A stretch of DNA of 64,000 bases from Alopecurus myosuroides (taxonomy: Eukaryota > Streptophyta > Magnoliopsida > Poales > Poaceae): assembly GCA_028641055.1 (NCBI GenBank), contig CM054062.1, forward strand, positions 234,992,376-235,056,375, written 5' to 3'. The translations under genes were made by a program, and so were the position numbers. The notes beneath the pieces were generated by a model. That model worked only from the letters and a program-made list of their open reading frames with translations. It did not search any database and was not told where the DNA came from. Shown here in pieces: positions 33,910-44,553 of the stretch (position 1 is its first letter; every line of letters starts with the position of its first letter).

Positions 33910-35454
33910 TAGAGGAGGCGTGGATCCCTACTACCGGGGACTTGGCTGCTGTATCTCAGTCTCTGGTCGGTGTGAAAGAAAGACTAAAAAGATGGAACCG
34001 TTGCGAATTCGGGGATGTTCGTAAACAGTTAAAAGATATGAGACAGAGGCTTGAAAATTTGTGTGCTCGATCAATTGGGGAAGGTCCATCAAAGGCAGAG
34101 AAATCCTTGATGAATAGGATTTCGGAACTTTTAACTAGGGAGGAAATTATGGCTAAGCAAAGGGCGAGAGTGCAGTGGTTGAAGGAAGGGGATCACAACA
34201 CCTCCTTTTTTCACGCCAAAGCAAAACAGCGACATTGGCAAAATAAGATTAAATCCCTTCGTCGGTCTGATGGTACTACTGTTACTAGACAATGTGATTT
34301 GGAGGGGGAAGCAAAGGATTTCTATATGAATCTATTTTCGGCTGAGGTGAATATTAATCCAATTTTGATTACAGATTTTGTAGAGGCTAAAGTGGATACA
34401 GGAATGAATGAATTGCTATGTAGACCAGTGCAAGACTCGGAAATTGAAGAGGCCTTATTTATGATGAACCCAAGCAAATCTCCAGGACCCGATGGCTTTA
34501 CAGCGGGTTTTTATGTAAGGCATTGGAACTTTCTCAAACAACCGGTCTGTACTGCTGTTAAGAGGTTTTGATACTGGGGTGATGCCTGCGGAAGTAAACA
34601 AGACAGTATTGGTGTTAATTCCGAAGGTTCTGACCCAAAGGATTTAACTCAATTTAGACCTATCTCCTTATGCAATGTTCCTACAAGATTGTGTCAAAGG
34701 TGATGGCTCAAAGACTAAGACCTATATTGGATGATATAATTTCTGAGGAGCAAAGCGCATTTGTCCCAGGAAGTCTCATTACGAATAATGTGCTTACTGC
34801 CTATGAATGTATTCATTACCTAAAGCGGAAGAAAGGTAAAACAAGTGATTGTGCGATTAAACTCGACATGGCTAAAGCGTACGATAGAGTGGATTGAAAA
34901 TATTTAAGAATGGTAATGGTGAAGCCGGGCTTTGCGAATGCATGGATTCAGAGGATCATGGCCTGTGTGGAATCGGCCAGTTTTTCGGTTAGAGTGAATG
35001 GGGTTTTCACGGAGAATTTCATACTTAAGGGGTATTCGACAGGGAGATCCTATCGGCTCATATTTATTTCTATTGTGTTTTGAGGGACTAACATATTTGC
35101 TAAAACGTGTTGGTACAGGGTTTTTTGGCAAGAGGAATCCGTGTTGGTATCATGCCACATGGATCTCGCATCTATTATTTGCTGATGACTGTATCGTGTT
35201 TACTCAAGCAAGCACGGAGGGAGCACAAAGATTGACTGAAATATTGGAAAGGTATCATTCAGGTTCGGGGCAACTGGCAAATAAAGCTAAATCCGCTATT
35301 TTCTTCAGCGGAAACTGTGCAGCTGAGAGGAAGCAAGAAGTGTTGGTAGTGTCTGATATTGCTAATGAAGCACTGGTGGAAAAGTATCTTGGCCTCCCAA
35401 CTGCTCTAGGCCGATCCACTGATGCGGAGTTTGAAGGTATTTTATCTAAAAAAA
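33910..35454 (+). pseudogene. LINE ORF2 reverse transcriptase (inverted 5' segment)
   Basis: Plus-strand frames 33942-34571, 34670-34897 and 34998-35454. Motifs in order: LKEGDHNTSFFHAKAKQRHWQNKI (linker), SKSPGPDGFTAGFY (block 0), QSAFVPGSLITNNVL, CAIKLDMAKAYDRVD (first catalytic Asp), GIRQGDPIGSYLFLLCFEGL, LLFADDCIVFTQA (active site ADD, near 35175), and YLGLPTALG. It is broken by a frameshift near 34575, a TGA in place of Trp at 34895-34897 (usual YDRVEW), and a frameshift near 35030. It belongs to the same insertion as 32081-33905, flipped. Confidence 0.92.
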
Positions 35455-36751
35455 ATCCAATATGCCTTTCGATATTTGCTGACCGACACGCCGCAATTAT
35501 TTCGTTGTTGTGAGGCTAGCACAGAAGACGCGCGCACAAGCCGCCTAGTATACACCAAGGACGAAATGATTGTACGGCGTGGCCCAGTATGACAACGTGC
35601 TCTATCACGGCCGATTTTTAAAATACACTGAACCACTACGTAGATCATTCATCCATTCATCTGCTTGTTGCCGGTAGAGAGTATTGCCCTTTTCCTTATT
35701 GATTCATCAACCAAAAGGTCAAGGAATACTTCTGCTTTCGTTCGATTATACAAACAAACTTACTCCATATACAAACTACTAATATTGTCGGCTCGCCATA
35801 AAAAAGGCTATGCATTTATGTGCGTGCAGTGCAGGCACTGCTTCTGCAACCGACGATCCATCCATGATGATGACTTGATGGTGCATGTACTTTCTGACAC
35901 CACAGCGACCGGGCCGGCAGGCGGCTACCCTACAGTTCCTCCTCGTCCTGGTACACAACCCAACGCAACGCAAACGCAGACGTCCACGTACGGCCGCACA
36001 AGAGCGACGCGCAGCCCACCGCGCCGTAATACGCACGTACAGTATCAGTATGTTATGCAGCGCGGCCTCGTCCGCGCATGCATATGCCGGTATACGCATG
36101 TACGGAGTACGTATCTGCCATCGACTCCATGGTTGAGCGGCTTAACTGCGGCGACGGCGACCGGGCGGGAGGACGGACCAGCGATGGCAACGCATGCCCG
36201 CCACCTACGCCATCTCGCGCGAGCGAGCGGCATGGCCGCATGGCCTCGGCCTCGGTGGCGGTCGATCCCAAGTTCCCAACACGCATACTCGTTTCGGCCA
36301 TGGCAATGGGACCTGATCCGAGAGAAATGTTCTGCAACGGCCCGCACATATAGTACTCGTTTCGGCGCTCGCAGTTTATTAACTGGGTGATGTCAAATCA
36401 ATGGCAGAAAACTGTTTGGGTTTCAGTGGAGAAGTGTGTGGAGTGTATCGTTTGATCCATACTCGAGTGTTCCCCGCTTGTGCATGATTGGTCGACGGTC
36501 GGTAGGGGTTTGTGTCGGTGGCCGGGAGAGAGGGGGTTTCCTTCACGTGCTGGGTCAGGTGCGCGGTCGGAGCTGGGAGTGCGAATCTTCTTGGGTTCTA
36601 GGGCCAGAGAATGACAGCCAGCTAGGAGATCCACTGCTTCCTTCCTTGTACTTCAAATCCATCCTGCACATGGAAAATGCTACTACCCTGTACCCCATTA
36701 ACGCACACAACAACAAACGCCAAGCGTGGCGGGTGCCGACGGAAAGGGAAA

Positions 36752-36771
36752 CCCCCCCCCCCCCCCCCCCC
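36752..36771 (+). repeat. 20-C homopolymer
   Basis: Uninterrupted run of 20 C followed by AAAAAA, at the downstream edge of unit B. Its exact length is prone to sequencing error. It falls inside several long chance frames and makes them unreliable. Confidence 0.85.
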
Positions 36772-36786
36772 AAAAAACTCTCTGGT

Positions 36787-36855
36787 GGCGACACTTGTCA
36801 CGCTTGCGGACACTCTGTGGAGGATAGAAGAAAAGAGAGCGCGACAAGTGTCGCC
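36787..36855. repeat. 13-bp perfect inverted repeat (hairpin)
   Basis: GGCGACACTTGTC at 36787-36799 and GACAAGTGTCGCC at 36843-36855, separated by 43 bases. Flanking bases also pair in part (ACGCTTGCGGACACTCTGTGG against CTCCACAGCGCGTGCG). It could be the end of a small DNA element or a chance hairpin. Confidence 0.7.
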
Positions 36856-36999
36856 TCCACAGCGCGTGCGAAGTGACATTTCGGAAGACCGGCCTTTTTC
36901 GATTGATTTCGCCGGGATTTCCATAACACGTAGTCGCACTCCATCGGCGGCATCTGTCCTCCGTGTCAAGTAGTACCAATCAACAATTCAGATTTTCTA

Positions 37000-37840
37000 T
37001 GGCCCGTACGGCACATCGATGTTCCTTTTCTTCTCTTCTTTTTCCGTGCGCAAGTTTAACTGTTTAACTTAACTTGGAAGGGAAAAAAATAAGTTGATCG
37101 CAAAGTTATCTTATAGAATTTGTCTCCCGTGTTTTTATCTTTTATCCCATGATGTTATGTCCAAATAAATGAAAGTGGAGCGTCGTTGGATCCGCTTACC
37201 CTAACATTATCGGTGTGCATCGATCAAAAGTGTTTGCTCCCACCAACTAGAGAACGCTCGCGTCGCTTCTAGGGGGCTGCATTTATGAAACCCTAAACGT
37301 CGCCGTGATGTCTCTCCTTTCCTCGGTGCACCTCATTGTCACCGGAGGATACAAAGGGTAAGAGTTGGTGGGATTTCATCTCCTAGCGTTTTGGGGCCTT
37401 CAACCTAACGAGGTGTGCGGCCATAGACGTCGTCGCAGTCGGTGTAGCTTGGAAACCAGGACGGTGGTCCCAAAAGTTTAGGGTGGTGGCATGTCAGCGA
37501 CATACCTATCTGGATTTCGGCAACAACGGCTCCGACGACAGGTGTGGTGGCAACAAGAATAACGAAAGTGGATATACCAACCATGGAGGCAGCAATGATT
37601 CGCATCATTTCCGTTCCTTTGGGATTTTGAGGAGCGGGAGAAATTGTTGGACTTGACGAAAAAGCCTCAACTAACTTCATGCTAGCAGTCGCAGTAAGAC
37701 GGGTGGGGGTGTAACATTCTAACTTTGGAAGCCAGAAGAACACAGTGGTTAGGGAGCCAAAATTCAGAGCCCACAATTTTTTTTTAAATGCTTGACTAAT
37801 GCTGGTGATTCACTTATCCTTTGCTTTGTTGGCATTATGT
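37000..37840. other. Unassigned intergenic stretch
   Basis: No recognisable element. A minus-strand frame of 123 residues (37776-37405) has no familiar motif. GAAACCCTAAACGTCGCCG near 37287 resembles a leader of a GC-rich retroelement, but this is not enough to assign it. Confidence 0.4.
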
Positions 37841-40798
37841 TGTTTGTTGTTTTTGTGGGTTAACACCTATCAGTCACCCTGTGATCATAACCTAGTTAAA
37901 AAATTGCCCCTTGTGATCAAGTCGTGACAAGGAGACTTACTGCCTTCGTTTACCACCTCAGCTTGGCCATACACTTTTAAAACAGGTTTTGATTTTAGCA
38001 ACAACCCAAAGACCTAGTTTTTGAATAAACTAAAAGTATTTTCACTAAAATCCTTATGAAAAGTATTCGGGAGGTAACCATCTCCTACCTATTTTCAACA
38101 TTGTCACTTTTACAAGTACTATAAACTCCTCTTTAAATACTCTTTTGAAAATACTATGATCAGGGACTATATTACCCCTATATTTTTACTTTATCGATAT
38201 TCTTTTTGAAAATATCAACTTTGAGTTGAGTTTCTTTCCAAATGACGTTGTCATGATCTTTCTTGATCACCAACTCTCAAAAACACTTTGGAGTTGGGTT
38301 TGAAAACATAATTGCTTGTGTGGACTTGTTGTCTAATGTTTGACTTGCTTGGTGTGTGATCATTCATTGCGCTTGTTTGTTATATAACCTTCTAGAATGA
38401 TTGGTTAGGTTTGATTGTCTTGGAATGATTAGATTTGTTTCTTGTGTGTTTGGCAAGAAATCGATTTCCTTTAATCCAACTTTTTCCTACCACTAGGGTA
38501 GTTTTCATCTACTCCTTATGGACGCTTCCATTTTTTTCCTTTCTCTTATTTTCCTTCTTGGATTAGGTGAGAATTCTTGTATCAAAACCCTTGGTGATTT
38601 TTATCTTTCCTCTGATTCACTCCTAATATCATTCTTGTAAGAATTAACCCATGATCATGTCATTAGGATAATTGGATATTTTTCCTTAAAAGAAAATGGC
38701 TAAGTCATTGGAACCCAAAACCCTTTTCAACCATGACTTTTAGCTCTATCCAAATATGATCTTGCATGACTTAATTTCCATGTTTTTGGTTTAGTCACAC
38801 CTATCTGGTGTATAAACTATCCTTCCTTGGTTATGGCCTAATTTTTGGGATCAATTAACCTATTATTGCATCTGTGCAAAGTGGGTTAGTTGAAAACAGA
38901 GAATTGGAGAAAACAGGCATCATCCCTCTTTTTAATCATGTTTTCGTAGCCTTAACCATTTATTCAAATTCCCTAAAAATATTTTTCTGGTCATTTGATA
39001 TATGATCTTTCAATCTATGCCTTGGTATTTCAAATTCGAAATCAATTGGGCATTGAAACATGCTTCTACATTTCGCAGATTATAACTAGGAAATGACTTA
39101 GAATTTTTTCTAAGTCGTAAACCTGAATTATCTGATTTCTTCTTGCAGACATTGACAACCTCCAAATCTTGTTCAAATTCTTGATTTTTTTACTTCAAAA
39201 CATGTCCTTGCCCAGATCTGGTGTTTTTACTAAGTGGTTGAGTGCATGTATGCACTTGGACATAGCCATGGTGGGCTCTGCACGAGTGTGCAAGTGAACA
39301 CCCGAGAGGCTGGTATGAACTATAATTGTTTTAATTTTTATACATATACTCATCCATGTGGACATACTTAGTTTGTTCGTGTAAGGTGTATGTCATTTAA
39401 TTGATGCTTGGTAGTTTGTGCTCTCTCATGATTAGTTCCAGCTTGTTAATTTTAGATAGCATGTCGTATAAATGTTTGCTTGCATTGTTTTATTCATAGA
39501 AGGGTATGACATTATGGTATCTCCCTCTTAATGTTTCGCTTGAATCGGCTTGGCACATGCTCACGCATGCATAAGACTGAAAACCAAAAGTCAATTAAGC
39601 CTCAATGATTTATTTTGCGTCGGAATATTTGTATCACTTTTATGCCCCCGTTAATTTTGTTTTGTCGCAAGAATGATTATGACAGTTGTTACTCTCTTGA
39701 TTGTCGCTCCCAGACTATTTCTAGCCTTCACCTGTACTGAGTATGAGCTCTACTCGTGCATCCAACTTCCAAAAACCAAAATTTGTCAAATGTGTCCACC
39801 ATACCTATCTATATGTGGTATTTTCACCGTCACTCCAAGTATATTTCTCATGTGCTACCTTTAAAACCTTCAAAAATTATTGTTGTTGTGTGACCCTGTT
39901 TTAGCTCATGACGACGTAAATAGAGAATCTTTATCTCGTTTGTTAATTGGACTTTGCACACCTGGACTAGTGGCTTCATCCACTTATCCAAATGATAGAA
40001 GAGCTTAGCGGGGTGCCCAGCCCTAAAATTGGTTACTATAAATTCTCTTCACTATTTTCCCCGGATTTATCAGTCAAACCATAATTATGTAAACAAAAGA
40101 GAAGAGGGATGACCTTCTATACCAGTTGCATCCTCCAATGAGAGCCGCTCTTGTGAAGTCTAGTTGGCTTGTGACGTATTGTATTGTCTGTTTACCATTT
40201 ATTGACATAAGCATACTCCTCTCTTAAAAATTGTTTTCAATACCTCTGTTTATAAAATAAAAAGCTCTAACACATGAGTTGATTCCTGCTTCCCTCTGCG
40301 AAAGGTCTTTCTTTTACTTTTATGCTGAGTCTTCACCTTTTCACTTTATGCACTTTCTTGAGAGCATGGTTGTCATTCTTAGTTTAATATGCTTGTCCGA
40401 TAACACAGTTGATTGGGATATAACTTTGATGCTTGTATCTCTAATATCTTTACTTCTAGTCTTCACTTGAACTTCAGAGGTGCCCTCGCATTTATGTTTT
40501 GCTCCATTTTAAGGGAAAGCGATTACACTTTATCATAGCCTATTATGAACATTGCAATCCTGCAGATTGATATATTTCATGTTGTTTATTATTAGTGTGT
40601 TGGTACCTCTTCATGGTTTGCATAACTATTAGGTGAATTTATCTTGCATACTTCTTATTATGAATTTCCTAAGCACTTGATCATATAGTGAGTATATTTA
40701 CATCATATGAAACAAATGTGTTCGTAAAAGTTCTTTTATCGCACTCGGTTGTCACTGAATTTCTTGAGGATAAGCAATAAGCTAAACTTGGGGAGAGT
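37841..40798 (+). mobile_element. Gypsy element, 3' non-coding interior
   Basis: AT-rich interior that ends in a polypurine tract (AAACTTGGGGAGAGT, 40784-40798) directly before an LTR starting TGATACGTCC at 40799, so it is the 3' end of a plus-oriented Gypsy element. The part from about 39480 resembles the long non-coding 3' interior I recall for a common Triticeae Gypsy family (Sabrina/WHAM group), for example around AGAAGGGTATGACATTATGG. The left edge, placed near 37841, is uncertain. Small frames here look like chance. Confidence 0.65.
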
Positions 40799-42099
40799 TG
40801 ATACGTCCAAAACGTATCTACTTTTTCGAACACTTTTCCTATTGTTTGCCTCTAAACTTGTGAGTTTTGGATACAACTAACACGGACTAACGTTGTTTTC
40901 AGCAGAATTACCTTGGCGTATTGTTTTGTGCAGAAAAATCAACTTTCAGGAAATTGCCCAGAAAAGATCTCGAAGTCCTTATTTTACCCGAAGACCCCCG
41001 GAGCCAGAAGAAGAGCCAGAGGGGGCAAGGAGGGGCCCACACCATGCCTGGGCGCCCCCCTAGTCCGCGCCTACAGGTGGTGTGGTGGCCCCAGGCACCC
41101 CCTCGGGCTCCCCTTTCGACTAATTATGCTCCGTAACCTAAAAACCGAGGGGGGTTCATCATATTCCAAAGAAACACAACAGAGCGCCGCCGCCACCTCG
41201 AAACTCAATTTGGGGATCAAAAATTTCTGTTTTGGCGCCCTGCCTGGACGATGATTCGAAGGAGATCATCGCCATCTTCACCGCCGCCACTTCTCCATCA
41301 ACCATCCATGTGTGAGTGATTCCCGCTGTAGGCTGATAGAAATGTAAGGGATTGGATGAGATTGATCATGTAATAATGCAAGATTCTTAGGGCATAATGC
41401 CTAGTATCCGTTATTCGTGCTTTTTACCGTTGTTGCAACTTGTTATGCTTAATGCTTGTCACTACGGCCCGGGTGCCATGATCTCAGATCTGAGCATGTT
41501 ATTGTTTCATGAGTATAATTATGTTTCTTGATCATATCTGCAAGTTGTTTACACACATTATTGTCCGGAACCCGAGGCCCCAAAGTGACAGAAATTTGGA
41601 CAACCGGAGGGAATGGCTGTGATGTGAGGATCACGTGTGTTCACGGAGTGTTAATGCTTTGCTTCGGTTCTTTATTAAAGGGAGCAACTTCATTACCAGT
41701 AGTTTCCCTTGAGGCCCCGCTGCAAACGGGCTGGTAGGACAAAAAAATGTTATGCAAGTTTCTCATTATGAGCATGTATGACTATATTGGAACACATGAC
41801 TATGGTTTGTCTAGAACTTGGATGCTTTGTTATTATCTATCTGCAATGTCTATGTTTTGATTATTATATGAACTATCTTATCCATGCAACGTCTGTTCAT
41901 CCATCCCTATGACTACAGTATTTTAATCATGTTGTTTTCCGCAATTGCTACTGTTGTTACTATTTTACTCCTGTTGTTATCCTACTACTACTGCTACTAT
42001 AAAAATGTTACCACTGAAAAATTGTTGCGAGCAAGTCTACTTTCAGGTGCAGCTGAATTGACAACTCAGTTGTTAAGGCTTATAAATATTCTTTGACTC
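40799..42099 (+). repeat. Gypsy 3' LTR, truncated by Copia copy 3
   Basis: Starts TGATACGTCCAAAACG after the polypurine tract. It proceeds through a GC-rich part (40960-41280) and an AT-rich tail to CTTATAAATATTCTTTGACTC at 42099, where Copia copy 3 begins. The expected last hundred or so bases of the LTR do not reappear later in the window, in line with loss of the 3' part of Copia copy 3. Confidence 0.85.
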
Positions 42100-43218
42100 T
42101 GAAAGTGAATTTTCGATATCTCTATGTTTTGTGTGTTTGTTAACAACATAAATGAGTTTTAACCGTGTGTGTTATTTGTTGAAAAGGTTATAGCCAATAT
42201 CAGCACATAAACGGTGTCAAAGAAATGGTGAAGGAGATAAAAGTTCGGGGGACATTTTTCAGGATCGAAGAAGAAGTTTTCAGTGCAATCCGGAATTATT
42301 CTGGACCCATCCGGAATTATTCCGGAACGATTCCGACATGACCGCGAAAACCTCTGTTGCCATCCAGAATCATTCCGGACCAATCCGGAGAGATTCCGAC
42401 TTGAACGTGATTCCTTCTGTTACAATCCGGATTGCTCCGAATTATTTCGGGAGTCCGGAATTATTCCGGATTGAACTTTGACTGCGCAGAAAACGGCTAG
42501 TTTCTTGTGGAGCTATAAATAGATGCTCCCTTTCTTCCCCAAGGGGTAGCTCGTCCAGAATTAAAGTCCCCATTCATGAAGCTCACCTACCAAGCTAGAT
42601 CTCCCATCTCCTCCACCCAAACTTGCTGAAACTTGGAGGATTGAAGGAGAAGCCCCGGATCTACATCTTCACCAACCGGATTTCATTTCCCCTCTCATTT
42701 TCTTGAGGGATCTTTGCCTAGGGTTTCCTCTTGTGGAGAATCCAGGCTTCTTGCTACTCTTGGTGATTCAAGATTGTTGGGAGCCCCCAATTTGGTTGTG
42801 GGTGTGTGCCTCAAGCTTGTTTGTAAAGGATTCGATTCCCGCCTCAAAGGGGATCAATAGTGGAAGGTGGACTTGGCCTTTGTGGCGGGGTTCATCGGAG
42901 AATAGGGTGAGGCCTTTGTGGCGTTGATTAGGCCTTTGTGGCGAGCTCACACTCCTCCAACGAGACGTACTCCCTTAACAAGGAGGAACTCAGGAATACA
43001 TCATGTCTCCGTGTGCTTCATATCAGTTACATCGTTCCCTTCCTCCTTTACTTGTGCTTGTATTGCTATTGATCTTGTTCTTGTCATATAGGTAAATTCA
43101 CCATAGTTGCATCATCTAGAGAATTTACCTTTGTGTCAAGCCTAATTGTGAAAGAAAAATTAAAATTGGTCGTAGCACCTATTCACCCCCCCCTCTAGGT
43201 GTCCATACTATACTTTCA
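42100..43218 (+). repeat. 5' LTR of Copia copy 3
   Basis: 1,119-bp LTR, TGAAAGTGAATTTTC to ATACTTTCA, followed by the primer site. Carries CCGGAATTATTCCGG-type palindromes between 42289 and 42475. Its last 500 bp closely match the LTR at 57952-59216 (CTTGTGGAGAA, GGCCTTTGTGGCG repeats, GGTCGTAGCACCTATTCACC). Confidence 0.92.
42514..42521 (+). promoter_or_regulatory. TATA box in Copia copy 3 LTR
   Basis: TATAAATA about 40 bases after the last CCGG palindrome, in the position used by the other two LTRs. Confidence 0.7.
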
Positions 43219-43220
43219 AT

Positions 43221-43232
43221 TGGTATCAGAGC
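43221..43232 (+). promoter_or_regulatory. Primer-binding site of Copia copy 3
   Basis: TGGTATCAGAGC (initiator Met tRNA type), two bases after the LTR end. Confidence 0.93.
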
Positions 43233-43272
43233 CTCGGCTCTTCTATCGGGCTTAACCGCCTAAGAGTTAAGT

Positions 43273-44553
43273 ATGGTCGATGAGTTGAAAAATTCATTGA
43301 CCTCATCCATGGAGACCAAAATCGATGAGTTGCGTCAAGTGTTGATGCAACTCTTGAAAGCCAAAGGACCCGAGGTCACCAGCTTATCTCCTCCGGATGA
43401 AAATCCGGAGGGAGCCAAGAAAGGGGATGATGGTGATCCATCTAAAAATGCTTCCGCCAAAAACTCCACGGAGAAGGGTACGGAAGGAGAGGAATAATAT
43501 CACTCTGTCAAAGGACGTTATTCTCCCGATCCTCCTGTCCCACATCCTCATATAATTCCTAGGGGAGATCCACCTAAATTTGATGCATTTTCTTTTCGTG
43601 AATGGCAATATTACATGGAGACTCACTTGAACTCTTCTTGTATAGAGCTTTGGAGGGTCACTTGTGATGGATACAAGCCCCATGACCCCAAGAATCTAAC
43701 AAGAAGAGAAGTCGTAGATTGTCAACTCAACTACACCGCCTTGTCAATTCTTCAACAAGTCGTGAGTCCTAACCACATGTCGCATCTTCAACGATATTCC
43801 ACCGCCAAGGAAACATGGGACGCTATTGTCGTCATGTTTGTGGGAAATGAGAGCATGCAAAGGAATAGGTATGATGCCTTGAGCAATGAGGCCGAAGGGT
43901 TCTATATGCATGATGGAGAGAACCATCAAGACATGTACCGAAGGATCAAGACTCTTGCCACCACATTCTCCAATGTTGGTCCCAAGTACATTGATGATGC
44001 TTGGATAAAAAAGAAGTACATGATTTCTCTCATGCCATTTGAGCCCGCGGACTTGAAGAGCATTCAAGGAATACATGACTTTGCTTCTTTGACCTCAACC
44101 CAAGTTATGCAAGAGATGTGCTCCTATCAAGTGCAAACCAAGAATGCTCTTGACAACCGTGCTAGGGCCATAGGAATACACAAAGGGGCATCGGTTGCTT
44201 TGAAGGCCAAGGTTGTGTCACAAGAGTTGAGTATGAAGAAGAGGGTCATGAGGAGTTGGCTCCATTGAAGGATCAAGAATATGATCTCGTGCTCAAGGAT
44301 ATCATCTCTCTAACCGTGCAAAAGTTTTGGAGGAATCCTCCCAAGGCCAAGCAATATGTTGAGGAGAAGACCAAGTCTCACTATGGCAATGATGGGACTC
44401 AACGAGTGAGGTCTTGCTTCAATTGTCAAGATAAGCACCATTTCATTGCGGAGTGTCCCTATGAAAATAGAGAACTCCATGGTGGCAAGCTCATTCGCAA
44501 GGACAAGTCCAAGGTTGACTACAAGAAAGCTCACTTCAAGAAGAAACCATCAA
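43273..44553 (+). pseudogene. Copia copy 3: gag, N-terminal and zinc knuckle part
   Basis: Gag of the same family as copies 1 and 2. ATG at 43273 (MVDELKNSLTSSM). The frame has a TAA at 43495, where the other copies have GAA, continues in frame through THLNSSCIELWRVTCDGYKPHDP and the rest of the UBN2-type gag region to about 44225, then shifts by a small deletion and resumes (ELAPLKDQEYD and following). It contains the CX2CX4HX4C knuckle CFNCQDKHHFIAEC near 44420. Homology stops at about 44553, where LINE sequence starts. No pol and no 3' LTR of this copy exist in the window. Confidence 0.9.

Larger units (their letters stand above)
32032..35454 (-). mobile_element. LINE insertion with inverted 5' part (twin priming) and 16-bp duplication
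   Basis: L1-like LINE flanked by an exact 16-bp duplication ATCCAATATGCCTTTC at 32016-32031 and 35455-35470. The 3' part (32032-33905) is on the minus strand, ending in a short A tail (AAATTTCAAAAA). The 5' part (33910-35454) is on the plus strand. In element order the plus part ends in KYLGLPTALGRSTDAEFEGIL, and the minus part takes over at LVNGWVPQHLNSAGREVLIK, so the two breakpoints nearly abut. The element is 5'-truncated: it begins with EEAWIP, between endonuclease and RT. Confidence 0.93.
31960..36660 (+). repeat. Unit B: third copy of the unassigned unit
   Basis: Plus-strand copy, more diverged than A and C. Its left part (about 31963-32031) and right part (35471-36660) are separated by a LINE insertion (32032-35454). 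Shared anchors with C include GCCACTCTCGTT near 31981 and GTACGGCGTGGCCCA near 35574. Others are CACTACGTAGATCATTCA near 35633, GGCTTAACTGCGGCGACGGC near 36137, and GATGACAGCCAG/CATGGAAAATGC near 36610-36680. Long plus-strand frames in the GC-rich part show no recognisable domain. Function unknown. Confidence 0.6.

Noticed and set aside
35665..36390. Plus frame of 241 residues in unit B
   Set aside because: No known domain; many overlapping frames on both strands in the same GC-rich stretch; not kept open in unit C at the same place.
36436..36876. Plus frame of 146 residues
   Set aside because: Passes through the 20-C run and the hairpin, producing a poly-Pro stretch; no support as coding.
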